Origin: DATGMS01 sp035303945
Lineage (GTDB): Bacteria; Bacteroidota; Bacteroidia; Cytophagales; Cyclobacteriaceae
DNA: 64,000 nt
Assembly (NCBI GenBank): GCA_035303945.1
Contig: DATGQZ010000032.1
Span: 1 to 64,000 of the forward strand
Direction of reading: 5' to 3'
A program made the translations under genes and the position numbers. This document shows positions 54,880 through 64,000 of the stretch, piece after piece. Position 1 is the first letter of the stretch; every line of letters starts with the position of its first letter. The notes beneath the pieces are model-generated. The model had not been told where the DNA came from, made no database searches, and saw only the letters and a list, made by a program, of their open reading frames with translations.

Positions 54880-55488
54880 ATGGCTTTTGAATTACCACAA
54901 TTACCCTACGACTTTAATGCATTGGAACCACATATCGATGCAAAGACAATGGAAATCCATCATGGTAAGCACCACAATGCTTACGTGACAAACCTCAATA
55001 AGGCTATAGAAGGTACTGAGCTTGAAGGAAAAAGCTTGGACGAACTGATGAAAAGCATTTCTTCCGCCTCTGCAGCTGTCAGAAACAACGGTGGCGGACA
55101 CTACAACCACAGCTTATTTTGGACCGTTATCGGCCCTAATGGCGGAGGCGAGCCATCAGGAGAATTAGCAGAAGCCATCAACAGTAAGTTTGGCTCTTTT
55201 GCTGCTTTCAAAGAAGAATTTAACAATGCCGCTGCCACCCGATTCGGGTCAGGCTGGGCATGGCTATCTGTAGATGCATCAGGCCAACTACAGGTATCCT
55301 CTACACCAAATCAGGACAACCCTGCCATGGATATTGCTGACGTACAAGGTACGCCTATCCTTGGTCTTGACGTATGGGAACACGCCTATTACCTCAACTA
55401 TCAAAACAGACGCCCCGACTACATCAGTGCCTTCTGGAACGTAGTAAATTGGGAAGAAGTGAGCAAAAGATATGCTGCCGCGAAATAA
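54880..55488 (+). CDS. sodA: Superoxide dismutase, Mn/Fe family (Mn-like)
   Basis: A 202-residue enzyme. Metal ligands are H27 (EIHHGKHH), H77 (GGGHYNHSLFW), D164 and H168 (DVWEHAYY). The residues that separate Mn from Fe enzymes, G73 and Q145 (STPNQDNP), are of the Mn or cambialistic kind. No signal peptide, so cytoplasmic. It removes superoxide, which fits a neighbourhood rich in flavoproteins, though it may be constitutive. It has its own candidate promoter and a strong terminator. Confidence 0.97.
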   Translation: MAFELPQLPYDFNALEPHIDAKTMEIHHGKHHNAYVTNLNKAIEGTELEGKSLDELMKSISSASAAVRNNGGGHYNHSLFWTVIGPNGGGEPSGELAEAINSKFGSFAAFKEEFNNAAATRFGSGWAWLSVDASGQLQVSSTPNQDNPAMDIADVQGTPILGLDVWEHAYYLNYQNRRPDYISAFWNVVNWEEVSKRYAAAK

Positions 55489-55511
55489 TCATTTATTTTA
55501 GTTAGACATTT

Positions 55512-55546
55512 AAAAAAACCTTCGGCAAACTGCTGAAGGTTTTTTT
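55512..55546 (+). terminator. Terminator after sodA
   Basis: AAAAAAACCTTCgGC pairs with GCtGAAGGTTTTTTT around a short loop, A-run before and T-run after. Can act in both directions. Confidence 0.88.
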
Positions 55547-55697
55547 GTACCGTCACCGAACATTAAGAGTGTTCGAATACAGTACACCAATTTTTACTTC
55601 AATATTTTTACATTATTGATTATCAATTGTTTATATATTTTTTTCTGCCTTGGCACTGCTTTTTCATAGCGGATGGTACAATTGAACAACATCTGAC

Positions 55698-58130
55698 ATG
55701 AAACTCCAATATCAACTTTGTATCACATTGGTTCTTTTTTTAATGGGTATGAGCCATGTAGTAATGGCCCAAGACAACAGCACACTGTCTGGGCAGGTGA
55801 AAGAAATGAATGGCAACGGATTACCCTTTGCCAACATTGCCTTGGTGAAAGCAGACAACGGTGAATTGATAACAGGGGCTGTATCCGATGATAATGGCAA
55901 ATTCACCCTTTCCACTTCGGCATCCGGCAAAGCTGTTTTGTCTATCTCCAGCATCGGCTTTGTAACCTATACCTCCGATGCATTTGATTTGGTGCCTGGA
56001 TTGAAAAAGGATGTAGGTGTCGTTGAAATTGAAGAGGAGCTTACTGCCTTGGACGAAGTGACGGTACGGTCCAGCAGGCCGGATGTTATCATAGAAGCTG
56101 ACAAAACCATTGTCAACATAGAAGGAACCGTGCTGGCAGAAGGTAACACAGCCCTAGACGTGGTGGGAAGATCTCCCGGCGTTTATGTGGATGCCGACGG
56201 CAACATCAACTTGAACGGCAGATCGGGCGTAATTGTGATGATCGATGACCGCCAAACATATATGAGCGCAGAAGATCTGGCCAATTTCTTAAGAGCCATG
56301 CCTGCTGACAACATCAAAAGCATTGAAGTAATCAATAATCCGCCTGCCAAGTTTGATGCTGAAGGAGCTGCTGGCGTCATCAATATTAAACTTAAGAAAA
56401 ACAACTACAATGGCATCAACGGGAACGTGCAGGCGGGTAATCAATATAATGGTCTTTGGGCACCTTTCGGAGGAGCTACCGTGAATGTCAAAAGAGGCAA
56501 ATGGACCAGCAATGCCAGCTTGAACTATAATGAATGGGCAAGAAACACGGACTTGGATATACTTAGAAGATTCCAGCTGGAAAACGGCATCTCCAACTTC
56601 GATCAGGTCGCGAAACTTAAACTTGTTCGCAAAAACATTTTCTTCTCCGGTATAGCTGACTATCAAATCGATGATAAACATAGCGTCGGGATTACTGTCC
56701 AGGCCTCTGACCAAACCGGTACAGAAGACGGCAACTCCTTGACCAACATTACCAATCCGGGCAGCCAGGATATCAACTTCTTGGAAGCACTTAATGATAG
56801 TGAATCCGGTAGCCAGCGTCTGTTGACAAACCTGCATTATGTTGGAAATCTGGACACGCTGGGTACAAAACTGTCCGCAGACATTGATTATACGGTGATG
56901 GATGTCTCTAGCTTGGGTTTACTGAGCAACCGCTACTGGCTCAATGAGGACATGCAAGGCATTACCAAGGATCGTATCTTGACCGGCAACGAAATGGACT
57001 ACAGCATCTTCACCGCCAAAGTGGATTTTGTAAAACCCTTCGGGAAAGGCAAATCACTGGAGACTGGCTTGAAAGGAAGCTGGGTAGAATCTGACAACAT
57101 GCTGGACATCCAAAAAAGCTTAGAGGAAGGCCCCTATAATCCAGATCCTAATAGCAATCACTTTATCTATAAAGAAAATGTATTGGCTGCCTATGCCTCC
57201 TATAAGTCGCCCCTAAGCGAAAAACTGGACTTTCAGGTAGGCTTGAGAGCCGAGTATGCAGACATCACCGGCAACTCTGTAACCAGCCAGCAAGTGAATA
57301 CCCAAGATTATCTTGATCTATTCCCTAGCGTGTATTTGCAACACAAGGTAAGCGACAAATACTCCATCAACTACAATGTTAACAGGAGGATCACCAGACC
57401 ATATTATAGATTGCTTAATCCTTTTGTCTTCTACATCGACCCGTTGACTACGGAAGAAGGCAATCCAAATCTGAAGCCGCAGTACTCCAATAATTTTGAA
57501 ATGAGCCATGTTATCAAAGGAACTTACCAATTTACCTTGGGATATTCCCGAACAACCAACATCTTCAATCAGGTAATGGAGCAGGACGAGGAAACCCGTA
57601 AGTCGGTCATCAGAATGGAGAACTATGACAAAGGGGAAAACTTCAGCTTAAGAATGATGATCCCTGTAGAACTAGCCAAATGGTGGAACACCAGCAACAT
57701 GGTCCAACTGTACAACAACAAGTTTAAGAGTATGTTAGGTACAGAAATGTTTGACGTGTCTCAGTTCTCATATATGCTGAGAACCCAGCACAACATTACC
57801 CTACCAAAAGGATTTAAAATGGAAATGGTAGGCATGTACCTAAGCCCCTTTGTCGAAGGACAGTTTAAGTTAAATGGATTCGGATGGGTGGATGCTGGTT
57901 TGACCAAATCCTTCAAAGGTGACAAATTCAGCTTGACAATTAATGGAACTGACTTGTTCCGTACACAAAGAATAAAAGGAAATATCAACTTCGACAAAAT
58001 CAATACCGATATCCGTCAATATAACAACCAGCAGGGGGTTAGGCTGACGTTGAGATGGAAATTCTCTCAAGGTGAGAACTTCAGGGTCTCCGAACGAAGC
58101 GGTAGCGCCGAAGAAAGAGATAGACTTTAA
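55698..58130 (+). CDS. TonB-dependent-receptor-like outer-membrane beta-barrel protein
   Basis: An 810-residue outer-membrane protein. Signal peptide to about VMA-QD; carboxypeptidase-D-like domain (about 28-110, LSGQVKEMNGNGLPFANIAL); plug region with TALDEVTVRSSRPDVIIEAD and IEVINNPPAKFDAEGAAGVINIKL; then a barrel of the OMP_b-brl_3 type with repeated Y-x-x-N-x-x-x strands (INYNVNRRITRPYYRLLNPF). The C-terminus is not the usual aromatic residue but a polar tail (SEERDRL-type). There is no SusD next to it, so it is not a SusC pair. Ligand unknown. Confidence 0.9.
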   Translation: MKLQYQLCITLVLFLMGMSHVVMAQDNSTLSGQVKEMNGNGLPFANIALVKADNGELITGAVSDDNGKFTLSTSASGKAVLSISSIGFVTYTSDAFDLVPGLKKDVGVVEIEEELTALDEVTVRSSRPDVIIEADKTIVNIEGTVLAEGNTALDVVGRSPGVYVDADGNINLNGRSGVIVMIDDRQTYMSAEDLANFLRAMPADNIKSIEVINNPPAKFDAEGAAGVINIKLKKNNYNGINGNVQAGNQYNGLWAPFGGATVNVKRGKWTSNASLNYNEWARNTDLDILRRFQLENGISNFDQVAKLKLVRKNIFFSGIADYQIDDKHSVGITVQASDQTGTEDGNSLTNITNPGSQDINFLEALNDSESGSQRLLTNLHYVGNLDTLGTKLSADIDYTVMDVSSLGLLSNRYWLNEDMQGITKDRILTGNEMDYSIFTAKVDFVKPFGKGKSLETGLKGSWVESDNMLDIQKSLEEGPYNPDPNSNHFIYKENVLAAYASYKSPLSEKLDFQVGLRAEYADITGNSVTSQQVNTQDYLDLFPSVYLQHKVSDKYSINYNVNRRITRPYYRLLNPFVFYIDPLTTEEGNPNLKPQYSNNFEMSHVIKGTYQFTLGYSRTTNIFNQVMEQDEETRKSVIRMENYDKGENFSLRMMIPVELAKWWNTSNMVQLYNNKFKSMLGTEMFDVSQFSYMLRTQHNITLPKGFKMEMVGMYLSPFVEGQFKLNGFGWVDAGLTKSFKGDKFSLTINGTDLFRTQRIKGNINFDKINTDIRQYNNQQGVRLTLRWKFSQGENFRVSERSGSAEERDRL

Positions 58131-58160
58131 TAGATTTTGGTTTTATAACAATGAGGAAAG

Positions 58161-58194
58161 ACAGCGCCCTGTGGGAGCTGTTTTTCTTTTTTTT
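58161..58194 (+). terminator. Terminator after the TonB-receptor-like gene
   Basis: ACAGC-G-CCC-TGT-GGG-A-GCTGT forms an interrupted stem, followed by TTTTCTTTTTTTT. Confidence 0.82.
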
Positions 58195-58259
58195 CAGCCC
58201 CATCTACTGCACTTCACCGAATGCAAAAGCCTTGTTGTTTACCATAGAAGCGTTTTACT

Positions 58260-59420
58260 TCATTCAATCGCTATACGGTAAATGATGATAAAATCTTCTT
58301 CTACCTCCTCATTCGGCATCTTTTTAGCCCATATGTCATCACCTCTAACTGTGAATTGCCTTAAATCGATATTCAAATGATTGGCTTCAGTACTCAGCAA
58401 CTTACCCTGTTGATCCATGATGTGAATGTATTCCGGATATTTCCCTTTAATGCTTTGCTGAAATTCCGGACCGGATATGGCGGGATCCTTTAGGCGCTCA
58501 CGGTCTGTTCGGTCATAGCCAGGAAAATAGCCCGAAATAAGATATTGAGAAGTTGCTTTTAAATTTTTAGTAAAACCGGACGACTCTATCACCTGAATTA
58601 CCTGAGGATCTGCCACTTGCATATCTTGACCATCTGAAGGGTAATATGGATCGTATTGAAGTCTTTTTCTTGAGATCAGATGGTAAGGTTCATTGGCTTC
58701 ATATATTTCCAGATGCGGGTCGGTCCCCACTATGACATAAATCTTGTTGTCAAATAGGGTGTAAGCGGGCATCATTTCCGTAACCTCGTAGGCCTTACCA
58801 CTTTTCAACAGACTTTCGGGATGCAGGTTGATCCTCCTGTCAAAACTGCCGTCTTCAGGATCAAACCAACTGAGCAAAAGGAAATCATCATAATATTGCC
58901 TTTCATTTTTACCAAACTCTCCCCAACTGAATACCCCTTTTCCCAAATATCTTCCGTCATAAGGAAAAAATTCTTCCGCAAGCAATGGCCTTCCTGAAAA
59001 TCCCGCTTGCTCTTCATTGGTAAAGGGGACATGTGAAACCAGCTCCCCGTAAAAATTGAAAGTCAACATGCCGTTCATGGCAACAACAAAAATCTCATCC
59101 TCCCCATGGAATTGCGCAGGTCCCAGCAAATAACTATAACTTCCCTTTCCGTCCTCCTCCTTCTCAATCTGATAAAGAACCGCACCAGTCAGATCGGTAA
59201 TGAAAAAAAATTCCCTCTGCTGATCGTATAAGAGAAGCCTCTCCTTATCAGGATCAATATCCTGAAGATGAAGCATGCCAGCATAGTTTATTTGGATGCT
59301 ATCCTTAACAACTAACGCCAGCTCTTGTTGCACATTTTCTTCCGCATGCTGGACCTGATTGCCACAAGAGCAGGCGGAAAAGAGGACAAAGATTAAAAGT
59401 GCGGATCGATCCATATGCAT
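58260..59420 (-). CDS. DUF4221-like lipoprotein
   Basis: A 386-residue lipoprotein; lipobox FSAC with Cys17, then CGNQ. M3 (59414) is an equally good start. The body has propeller-like repeats (LLYDQQREFFFITDL, IFVVAMNGMLTFNFYGEL, KIYVIVGTDPHLEIYEA) and D-x-x-x-Y blocks like the DUF4221 protein at 6172-7299, with weaker similarity. It is convergent with the TonB-receptor-like gene. Function unknown. Confidence 0.7.
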   Translation of the reverse strand: MHMDRSALLIFVLFSACSCGNQVQHAEENVQQELALVVKDSIQINYAGMLHLQDIDPDKERLLLYDQQREFFFITDLTGAVLYQIEKEEDGKGSYSYLLGPAQFHGEDEIFVVAMNGMLTFNFYGELVSHVPFTNEEQAGFSGRPLLAEEFFPYDGRYLGKGVFSWGEFGKNERQYYDDFLLLSWFDPEDGSFDRRINLHPESLLKSGKAYEVTEMMPAYTLFDNKIYVIVGTDPHLEIYEANEPYHLISRKRLQYDPYYPSDGQDMQVADPQVIQVIESSGFTKNLKATSQYLISGYFPGYDRTDRERLKDPAISGPEFQQSIKGKYPEYIHIMDQQGKLLSTEANHLNIDLRQFTVRGDDIWAKKMPNEEVEEDFIIIYRIAIE

Positions 59421-59512
59421 AGGGGTTTATTGGAAAGATAAAAACCACCTATGAATATAGTTGAAATAGGTCGCAAAGTCAAACTATAGGATGACTTTCG
59501 GTGTTGATAACA

Positions 59513-59977
59513 TTATAAAAAGTGATACAAGAACACCAGGTTGGCTACGAATGCAGGCTTTTTTTGATTTCTGATTTCTAAAGTGACTTTGATCTCGGTT
59601 TTGATCGTACCCCTAAGATTGGTAATATTTTCCATTTTGGCATGAAGCCTTACCTCATCATTCACCAGAACGGGTTGTGCAAAGCGCAAAGATTCCACAC
59701 CGTAGTTCACCATCATCTTTAGATTGTTTACCTGAACAATCTGTTCCCATAAATAAGGGACAATGGAGAGCGTGAGATAACCGTGAGCAATGGTGTTTCC
59801 AAATGCACCTTCTTTTTTTGCCCGTTCGGGATCGGTATGGATCCATTGGTGGTCAAGCGTGGCTTTGGCAAACAGGTTAATCTGTTCCTGTGTAATAGTG
59901 TGATAGTCTGACACTCCCAAATCCTGTCCCACGTACTGTTGGAACTCCTCAAAACTATTGATGATAAGTTGGCTCAT
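59513..59977 (-). CDS. MaoC-family hydratase/dehydratase-like protein
   Basis: A 154-residue hot-dog-fold protein starting at ATG 59975-59977 (MSQLIINSFEEFQQY); longer starts are poor. Catalytic Asp/His of R-hydratases appear as D-H-Q-W-I-H-T-D-P and G-N-T-I-A-H-G-Y-L (residues about 43-75). Such enzymes hydrate trans-2-enoyl-CoA to R-3-hydroxyacyl-CoA. Substrate chain length and pathway are not shown by the neighbours. Divergent from the DUF3857 pair. Confidence 0.85.
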   Translation of the reverse strand: MSQLIINSFEEFQQYVGQDLGVSDYHTITQEQINLFAKATLDHQWIHTDPERAKKEGAFGNTIAHGYLTLSIVPYLWEQIVQVNNLKMMVNYGVESLRFAQPVLVNDEVRLHAKMENITNLRGTIKTEIKVTLEIRNQKKPAFVANLVFLYHFL

Positions 59978-60125
59978 ATCAATTAAAATAGAAAGCTCGA
60001 AGGTAAAATAAATTTTGGGAGAAGGAAACAATCCTTTGCATGTTTTACAATTAAGCGTAGTTTTACGGCCAAAAGCAAACCGGCTTAGGATCAGACTGTT
60101 TATGTTATAAATTTAGAATTATATT

Positions 60126-60149
60126 TTTTGATAAGATAACTTATCAAAA
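60126..60149. promoter_or_regulatory. Perfect 24-bp inverted repeat before the DUF3857 pair
   Basis: TTTTGATAAG and CTTATCAAAA are exact inverses around ATAA, ending 15 bases before the ATG at 60165. Its upstream neighbour is divergent, so it is not its terminator. An operator or a leader hairpin are both possible. Confidence 0.5.
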
Positions 60150-60164
60150 TGCATTTTAGCGATA

Positions 60165-62012
60165 ATGAAAAGACTTTTTAGTATTGTTTGGCTGTGGCTT
60201 GGGATCTTTTTGCCACTATTTGCGGGTGAAATGGAGTGTAAGACTGACTTTCGAGACATTCCAATATACTCCTTGGCGAAAACAAATCATACCGTTGAGC
60301 TTACTGAAAATTATGAAATAATTTATTCAGAAGAAGTGACAGTCACAGTGCTGCATGCCGAGGGTTTGGCTCATGCTCACATTGTCATTCCTTATGACGA
60401 CCTGACGACCATCACCCATTTCAGCGCAACCATCCGTAACCCGGTTACAGGAAAGGTCGTTCAAAAGCTGAAGTTAAAGGATCTGCATGACCGGAGCTGG
60501 ATAGCTAATTTTTCAATATTTGAGGACAACCGACTGAAGTATTTTACCGTCCATTCAGGCGCCTTTCCCTTGGAGGTATCCTATCAATTCAGCACCAAAA
60601 CCCACGGCAACTTCAATATCCCAAGCTGGCGTCCCGCTCCTCATGCTCATCAAAAGGTGATGGAAGCAAAATTGACAGTGAGTTATCCTGAAGCTATCGG
60701 CATCAGATACCTTCCAATTAACCTCCTCAGCACACCCGCACAACGGGATTCTTTGGCTAAGACCTTGCTTATATGGCAAGAGAACAGCATGCAGCCTTAC
60801 GCTCCCGACCTTGGGGAAGAGCAAAAGCCTATCCTACGGCTGGCACCACTAAAATTCTCGATGGAAGGCTTCGCCTCCACCATGGAGGACTGGCAAGGGC
60901 TAGGAAAGTGGATCAACTTACTCAATCGAGACAAAGAGGAACTGCCGCAGGAAGCCAAGCTGGTGGTTGCTAATTTATCTTCTGGGCTGGAAAGGGATGA
61001 AGAAAAGATAAAGGTGCTTTACCGTTACCTCCAAGATAATTACCGTTATGTCAGCATACAACTGGGAATAGGTGGCTGGATGCCGATGGCTGCCAGGGAT
61101 GTTTATAGGCTGAAGTATGGGGATTGTAAAGCTTTGACTATGCTGATGAAAGCATTATTGCAGGAAGCAGGGATTGCTTCCCACTATAGCCTGATCAAAG
61201 CAGGACAAAATGAAAAGGATATCAACACAGACTTTCCCTCCAACCAATTTAACCATGTGATACTACAAGTACCGATGGCGGACACGCTATGGCTGGAATG
61301 TACCTCACGTACTTTGCCTGCAGGGTTTTTGGGTCAATTCACCATGGACCGAACCGCTTTGGTTATAAATGAGCAGGGCGGGTATTTAACTCCTACGCCC
61401 GATTACAAAAGCAGCAAATTCAATCAAATCCAAAGCAAATCTGCTATTCGGCTTTTGGAATACGGAGCCGCAGAATTGACACAAAAAATTGAATGGAAAG
61501 GATTTGGAGCTGTGCCCTTTATCCAAATAAAAACACAAAAAGATCAAGCTGAAACCCAAAAGGCTCTTTACAACCACCTGGCCACCAGAGGAGGGCTATA
61601 CATGGATAGTTACGAGTTAGAGGTCAGTGCTACGGAAATTCCCACTGCCCATCTCTCGCATCAGTCTCATTTAGAGCGATTTTATCAGAGTACTGCCAAA
61701 AGAATAATGATCACACCCTATCTGAGGCGACTAACCCAAAGTGACATACCAAATGGCCATTTATGGCTTGAAGAAACACTTGAGATAAAAACAACAGGAG
61801 GATTGGAAGCAGAAGCTTTGAACCCCATAAACCTTCAAGAAGATCACTTTGACTACAATAAACAGATCCACTTCGAAAATGACACACTTACCATCTATAG
61901 AACGATCAAACTGCATTTTGTTGAAGATGCTTCAGAATCCGCCATTTCGCAGACCTTAGAACGTCTCCACAAGCTCGATCAACAACCTTTACTGCTTAAG
62001 AAAATTAACTAG
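60165..62012 (+). CDS. DUF3857 / transglutaminase-like protein, probably active
   Basis: A 615-residue exported protein; signal peptide to about LFAGEM. DUF3857 (about 40-220) is followed by a transglutaminase-like core: C321 in LKYGDCKALTM, H364 in FNHVILQV and the D/E site in LWLECTS. So the papain-like Cys-His pair is intact. The C-terminal domain (about 430-615) is beta-rich. Such proteins sit in the envelope; the acceptor is unknown. The next gene begins 6 bases later, so the two are co-transcribed. Confidence 0.88.
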   Translation: MKRLFSIVWLWLGIFLPLFAGEMECKTDFRDIPIYSLAKTNHTVELTENYEIIYSEEVTVTVLHAEGLAHAHIVIPYDDLTTITHFSATIRNPVTGKVVQKLKLKDLHDRSWIANFSIFEDNRLKYFTVHSGAFPLEVSYQFSTKTHGNFNIPSWRPAPHAHQKVMEAKLTVSYPEAIGIRYLPINLLSTPAQRDSLAKTLLIWQENSMQPYAPDLGEEQKPILRLAPLKFSMEGFASTMEDWQGLGKWINLLNRDKEELPQEAKLVVANLSSGLERDEEKIKVLYRYLQDNYRYVSIQLGIGGWMPMAARDVYRLKYGDCKALTMLMKALLQEAGIASHYSLIKAGQNEKDINTDFPSNQFNHVILQVPMADTLWLECTSRTLPAGFLGQFTMDRTALVINEQGGYLTPTPDYKSSKFNQIQSKSAIRLLEYGAAELTQKIEWKGFGAVPFIQIKTQKDQAETQKALYNHLATRGGLYMDSYELEVSATEIPTAHLSHQSHLERFYQSTAKRIMITPYLRRLTQSDIPNGHLWLEETLEIKTTGGLEAEALNPINLQEDHFDYNKQIHFENDTLTIYRTIKLHFVEDASESAISQTLERLHKLDQQPLLLKKIN

Positions 62013-62018
62013 CCAAAT

Positions 62019-63953
62019 ATGAATAAAATTCTATATGCTTTTAAAAAGCTGTTGCCCCTTTTGCTGCTTACAGTTTACCTCTCCGCTACTGCACAGGAGA
62101 TGAAATTCGGTAATTACAGCGCAGCAGAAATCGCGTTGACACAATGCGAATTTGAACCTGAAGCAGGAGCAGTGGTACTGGGAGAAATAGGAAGAAGCTA
62201 TTTTATCATTCCCCTTCTTCATACGAACAAGCACATCCGACTCAAAATCCTTGACAATAAATCGGCTGAAAAGGGTGACGTAGTTATCCGATACTATGCC
62301 GGAGATAACCAACAAGAGATGATCGTTGATCTCAAAGCCCAAACCATGAATATGGTTGACGGCAAACAGGTTATCACCAAACTTTCAAAAAAAGATTTTT
62401 ATGAAGTGGACGCGGGGAATGGCTATAAGGAAATCCGCTTTACTTTTCCCAAAGTAGAAGCCGGAGCCATTTTGGAATATGAATACAAAATCATCTCCAA
62501 AAACCTTACCTTCTTGGACGGGTGGGTATTTCCTAATGAAATCCCAACCCGCTTTTCTACATACAGTATTGATATTCCTGAAGGGCTTGACTATAAGATG
62601 TTCGGTCAAGGAATACGCTTTGCCGAAGTTAACGCCAATCGTCCCCCCAACAAGGCAGAGTGGACCTTGACCGCGCTCAAATCCATTAAACCTGAGCCTT
62701 ACATGAATAACTTTATCGACCATGTGGATAAGGTCGAATTTCAACTGGCTGGATACATCCCCGCCAATACAGGAGGTTATACCGGACCCAAAGGCTACCA
62801 GACAGTACTCACTAACTGGCAGGCCTTGTCGGACGACCTTTTCGCCATCGATAGGTTCAAAAGCTATTTCAGAAACAATTCCCTCACCAAATCCCTTCAG
62901 GACATCCCTCTTGCCGGAGAAAGCCCTATTGAAAAAGCAAAGAGTGCTTACGCGTATGTGCAGCAGCATTTTACCCATAATGGAAAGTTTGGATTTGTGC
63001 CATCCCAGACACTAAAAGATACCTGGAACAATAAAACCGGCAGCATCGCTGATCTAAACCTTTTGCTCTTGGCCATATTAAATGAACGTGACATTCAAGC
63101 GCATCCGGTGCTGATTAGCACCAAAGGAAATGGGAGAGCACAACTCATACCCTTTCCTTATGCTTTACAATTTAATGAGTTACTTATCGCAGCCGATATA
63201 GACAGCACACCTGTATTGTTAAATGTGTATGATAAGCAGGTGCCTTTTGGATATCTCCCCTTGGATAATCTTGTAGAGGAAGGACTTGTAGTGAAAAGCA
63301 GCGACAGCCAAATCATTCCCCTTCAAACCAACTACAGGTCTGGAATCCAACAGATGGTGAACATCTCTCTTTACGAAGGTAAGGTGCTATTTGCTCATCA
63401 GATAAGATTTGCAGACTTTGATGCTATAGATTACACAAAAAGGAGAGCAAAGCAAACGGAAGCTGACTGGCATGCTTTGTTCAATCTCCACAATGCTGAT
63501 ATAGTATTCGACGCAGAGGAAAAAGATATCTCTACAAAAAGACAGCAGTTGCAAACTTCCTTTAAGCTGTATCGCGATTATGAGGAAAGTGAGCTACTTT
63601 TGGTCCAGCCATTTCCTATCGCAAGGATGACGGAAAATCCTTTTACAGCTACAGAAAGAAACTTTCCCGTCGACTTCAACTTTAATTTTGCCGATTCCTA
63701 TACCTCCATATTGGAAATACCTGATAACTATGAATTAGATGATTTTCCGGAAGAATTGATCGTTGCACTTCCGGACGATATCGGTTCTTTTATGTACCGA
63801 CCTGTACTTATTAAAAACACGCTGAAAATAAATTTCGTATGGCAGCTCAATAAAACCATGATTGATGCAGCAGATTACCCCGCTTTGAAAAGTTTTATGG
63901 AGCAAGTCACCGGAAAGCTGAAAGAACCGATTATTCTCAAAGCTAAGCTGTAG
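62019..63953 (+). CDS. DUF3857 protein with lost transglutaminase residues (pseudoenzyme)
   Basis: A 644-residue exported protein with signal peptide (cleavage near TAQ-EM). It follows the layout of its upstream relative: DUF3857 domain (about 30-230), transglutaminase-like core (about 300-400) and a C-terminal beta domain. The catalytic positions differ: the GDC of the neighbour reads G-S-I343 here, and FNH reads F-N-E387. Both Cys and His are missing, so it cannot catalyse by that route. It may be a binding or regulatory partner of the active neighbour, which ends 6 bases upstream. The coding region ends 47 bases before the window edge. Confidence 0.88.
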   Translation: MNKILYAFKKLLPLLLLTVYLSATAQEMKFGNYSAAEIALTQCEFEPEAGAVVLGEIGRSYFIIPLLHTNKHIRLKILDNKSAEKGDVVIRYYAGDNQQEMIVDLKAQTMNMVDGKQVITKLSKKDFYEVDAGNGYKEIRFTFPKVEAGAILEYEYKIISKNLTFLDGWVFPNEIPTRFSTYSIDIPEGLDYKMFGQGIRFAEVNANRPPNKAEWTLTALKSIKPEPYMNNFIDHVDKVEFQLAGYIPANTGGYTGPKGYQTVLTNWQALSDDLFAIDRFKSYFRNNSLTKSLQDIPLAGESPIEKAKSAYAYVQQHFTHNGKFGFVPSQTLKDTWNNKTGSIADLNLLLLAILNERDIQAHPVLISTKGNGRAQLIPFPYALQFNELLIAADIDSTPVLLNVYDKQVPFGYLPLDNLVEEGLVVKSSDSQIIPLQTNYRSGIQQMVNISLYEGKVLFAHQIRFADFDAIDYTKRRAKQTEADWHALFNLHNADIVFDAEEKDISTKRQQLQTSFKLYRDYEESELLLVQPFPIARMTENPFTATERNFPVDFNFNFADSYTSILEIPDNYELDDFPEELIVALPDDIGSFMYRPVLIKNTLKINFVWQLNKTMIDAADYPALKSFMEQVTGKLKEPIILKAKL

Positions 63954-64000
63954 ACGGCAAGCTGATTTAAGTTAATTGAAGAAGAAGGCCTGTAATTACA

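Overview
The window looks like chromosome of a Bacteroidota bacterium, probably order Cytophagales, family Cyclobacteriaceae (Echinicola/Cyclobacterium/Algoriphagus type). The basis is the SusC/SusD pair, DUF4221-type lipoproteins, -7 boxes of the form TAnnTTTG, sparse Shine-Dalgarno sites and many secreted oxidoreductases. Placement at genus level is a guess from gene content, not a database result. No transposase, integrase, phage gene or CRISPR array was seen.

1-10.4 kb is mostly ordinary: the start of an S9-type peptidase, a hypothetical protein behind short 11-bp repeats, tRNA-Gly(GCC) and tRNA-Leu(UAA), mutS, a TrmH-family methyltransferase, an outer-membrane barrel, a DUF4221 lipoprotein, a dipeptide epimerase facing an M14 carboxypeptidase lipoprotein, and a small membrane protein.

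10.5-31.1 kb is an unusual polysaccharide-utilisation-like locus. Nine minus-strand genes lie close together: a periplasmic FAD oxidoreductase with a carbohydrate-binding-like front domain; a membrane-anchored protein with an ApbE-type flavinylation motif, overlapping it by 4 bp; SusC; SusD; a large lipoprotein; an SSS symporter; a second FAD oxidoreductase without a signal peptide; and two large secreted proteins, one GH9-like. A divergent LacI-family regulator and one 26-bp palindromic operator sit at the head. The only recognisable hydrolase fold is the GH9-like one, so the locus may process glycans or glycosides partly by flavin redox chemistry.

31.1-49.9 kb is sugar catabolism. rhaEW-rhaI-kinase-esterase form an L-rhamnose operon. 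A Tat-exported Gfo/Idh/MocA protein is followed by a GMC oxidoreductase with a 3Fe-4S-type cysteine pattern but no small subunit. A decayed lipoprotein gene follows. Then lutABC oxidises L-lactate, the product expected from RhaEW, so rhamnose can be traced to DHAP and pyruvate. A second esterase, a second Tat Gfo/Idh/MocA protein, an NCS1-like permease with a 58-residue membrane companion, and a GntR regulator complete this stretch.

50-64 kb holds a cytochrome c-PQQ sugar dehydrogenase-like lipoprotein, a divergent PiT-like membrane protein, topoisomerase IB, TadA, SodA, a TonB-dependent barrel protein, another DUF4221-like lipoprotein, a MaoC-type protein, and two tandem DUF3857 proteins. 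The second of these has lost the transglutaminase Cys and His.
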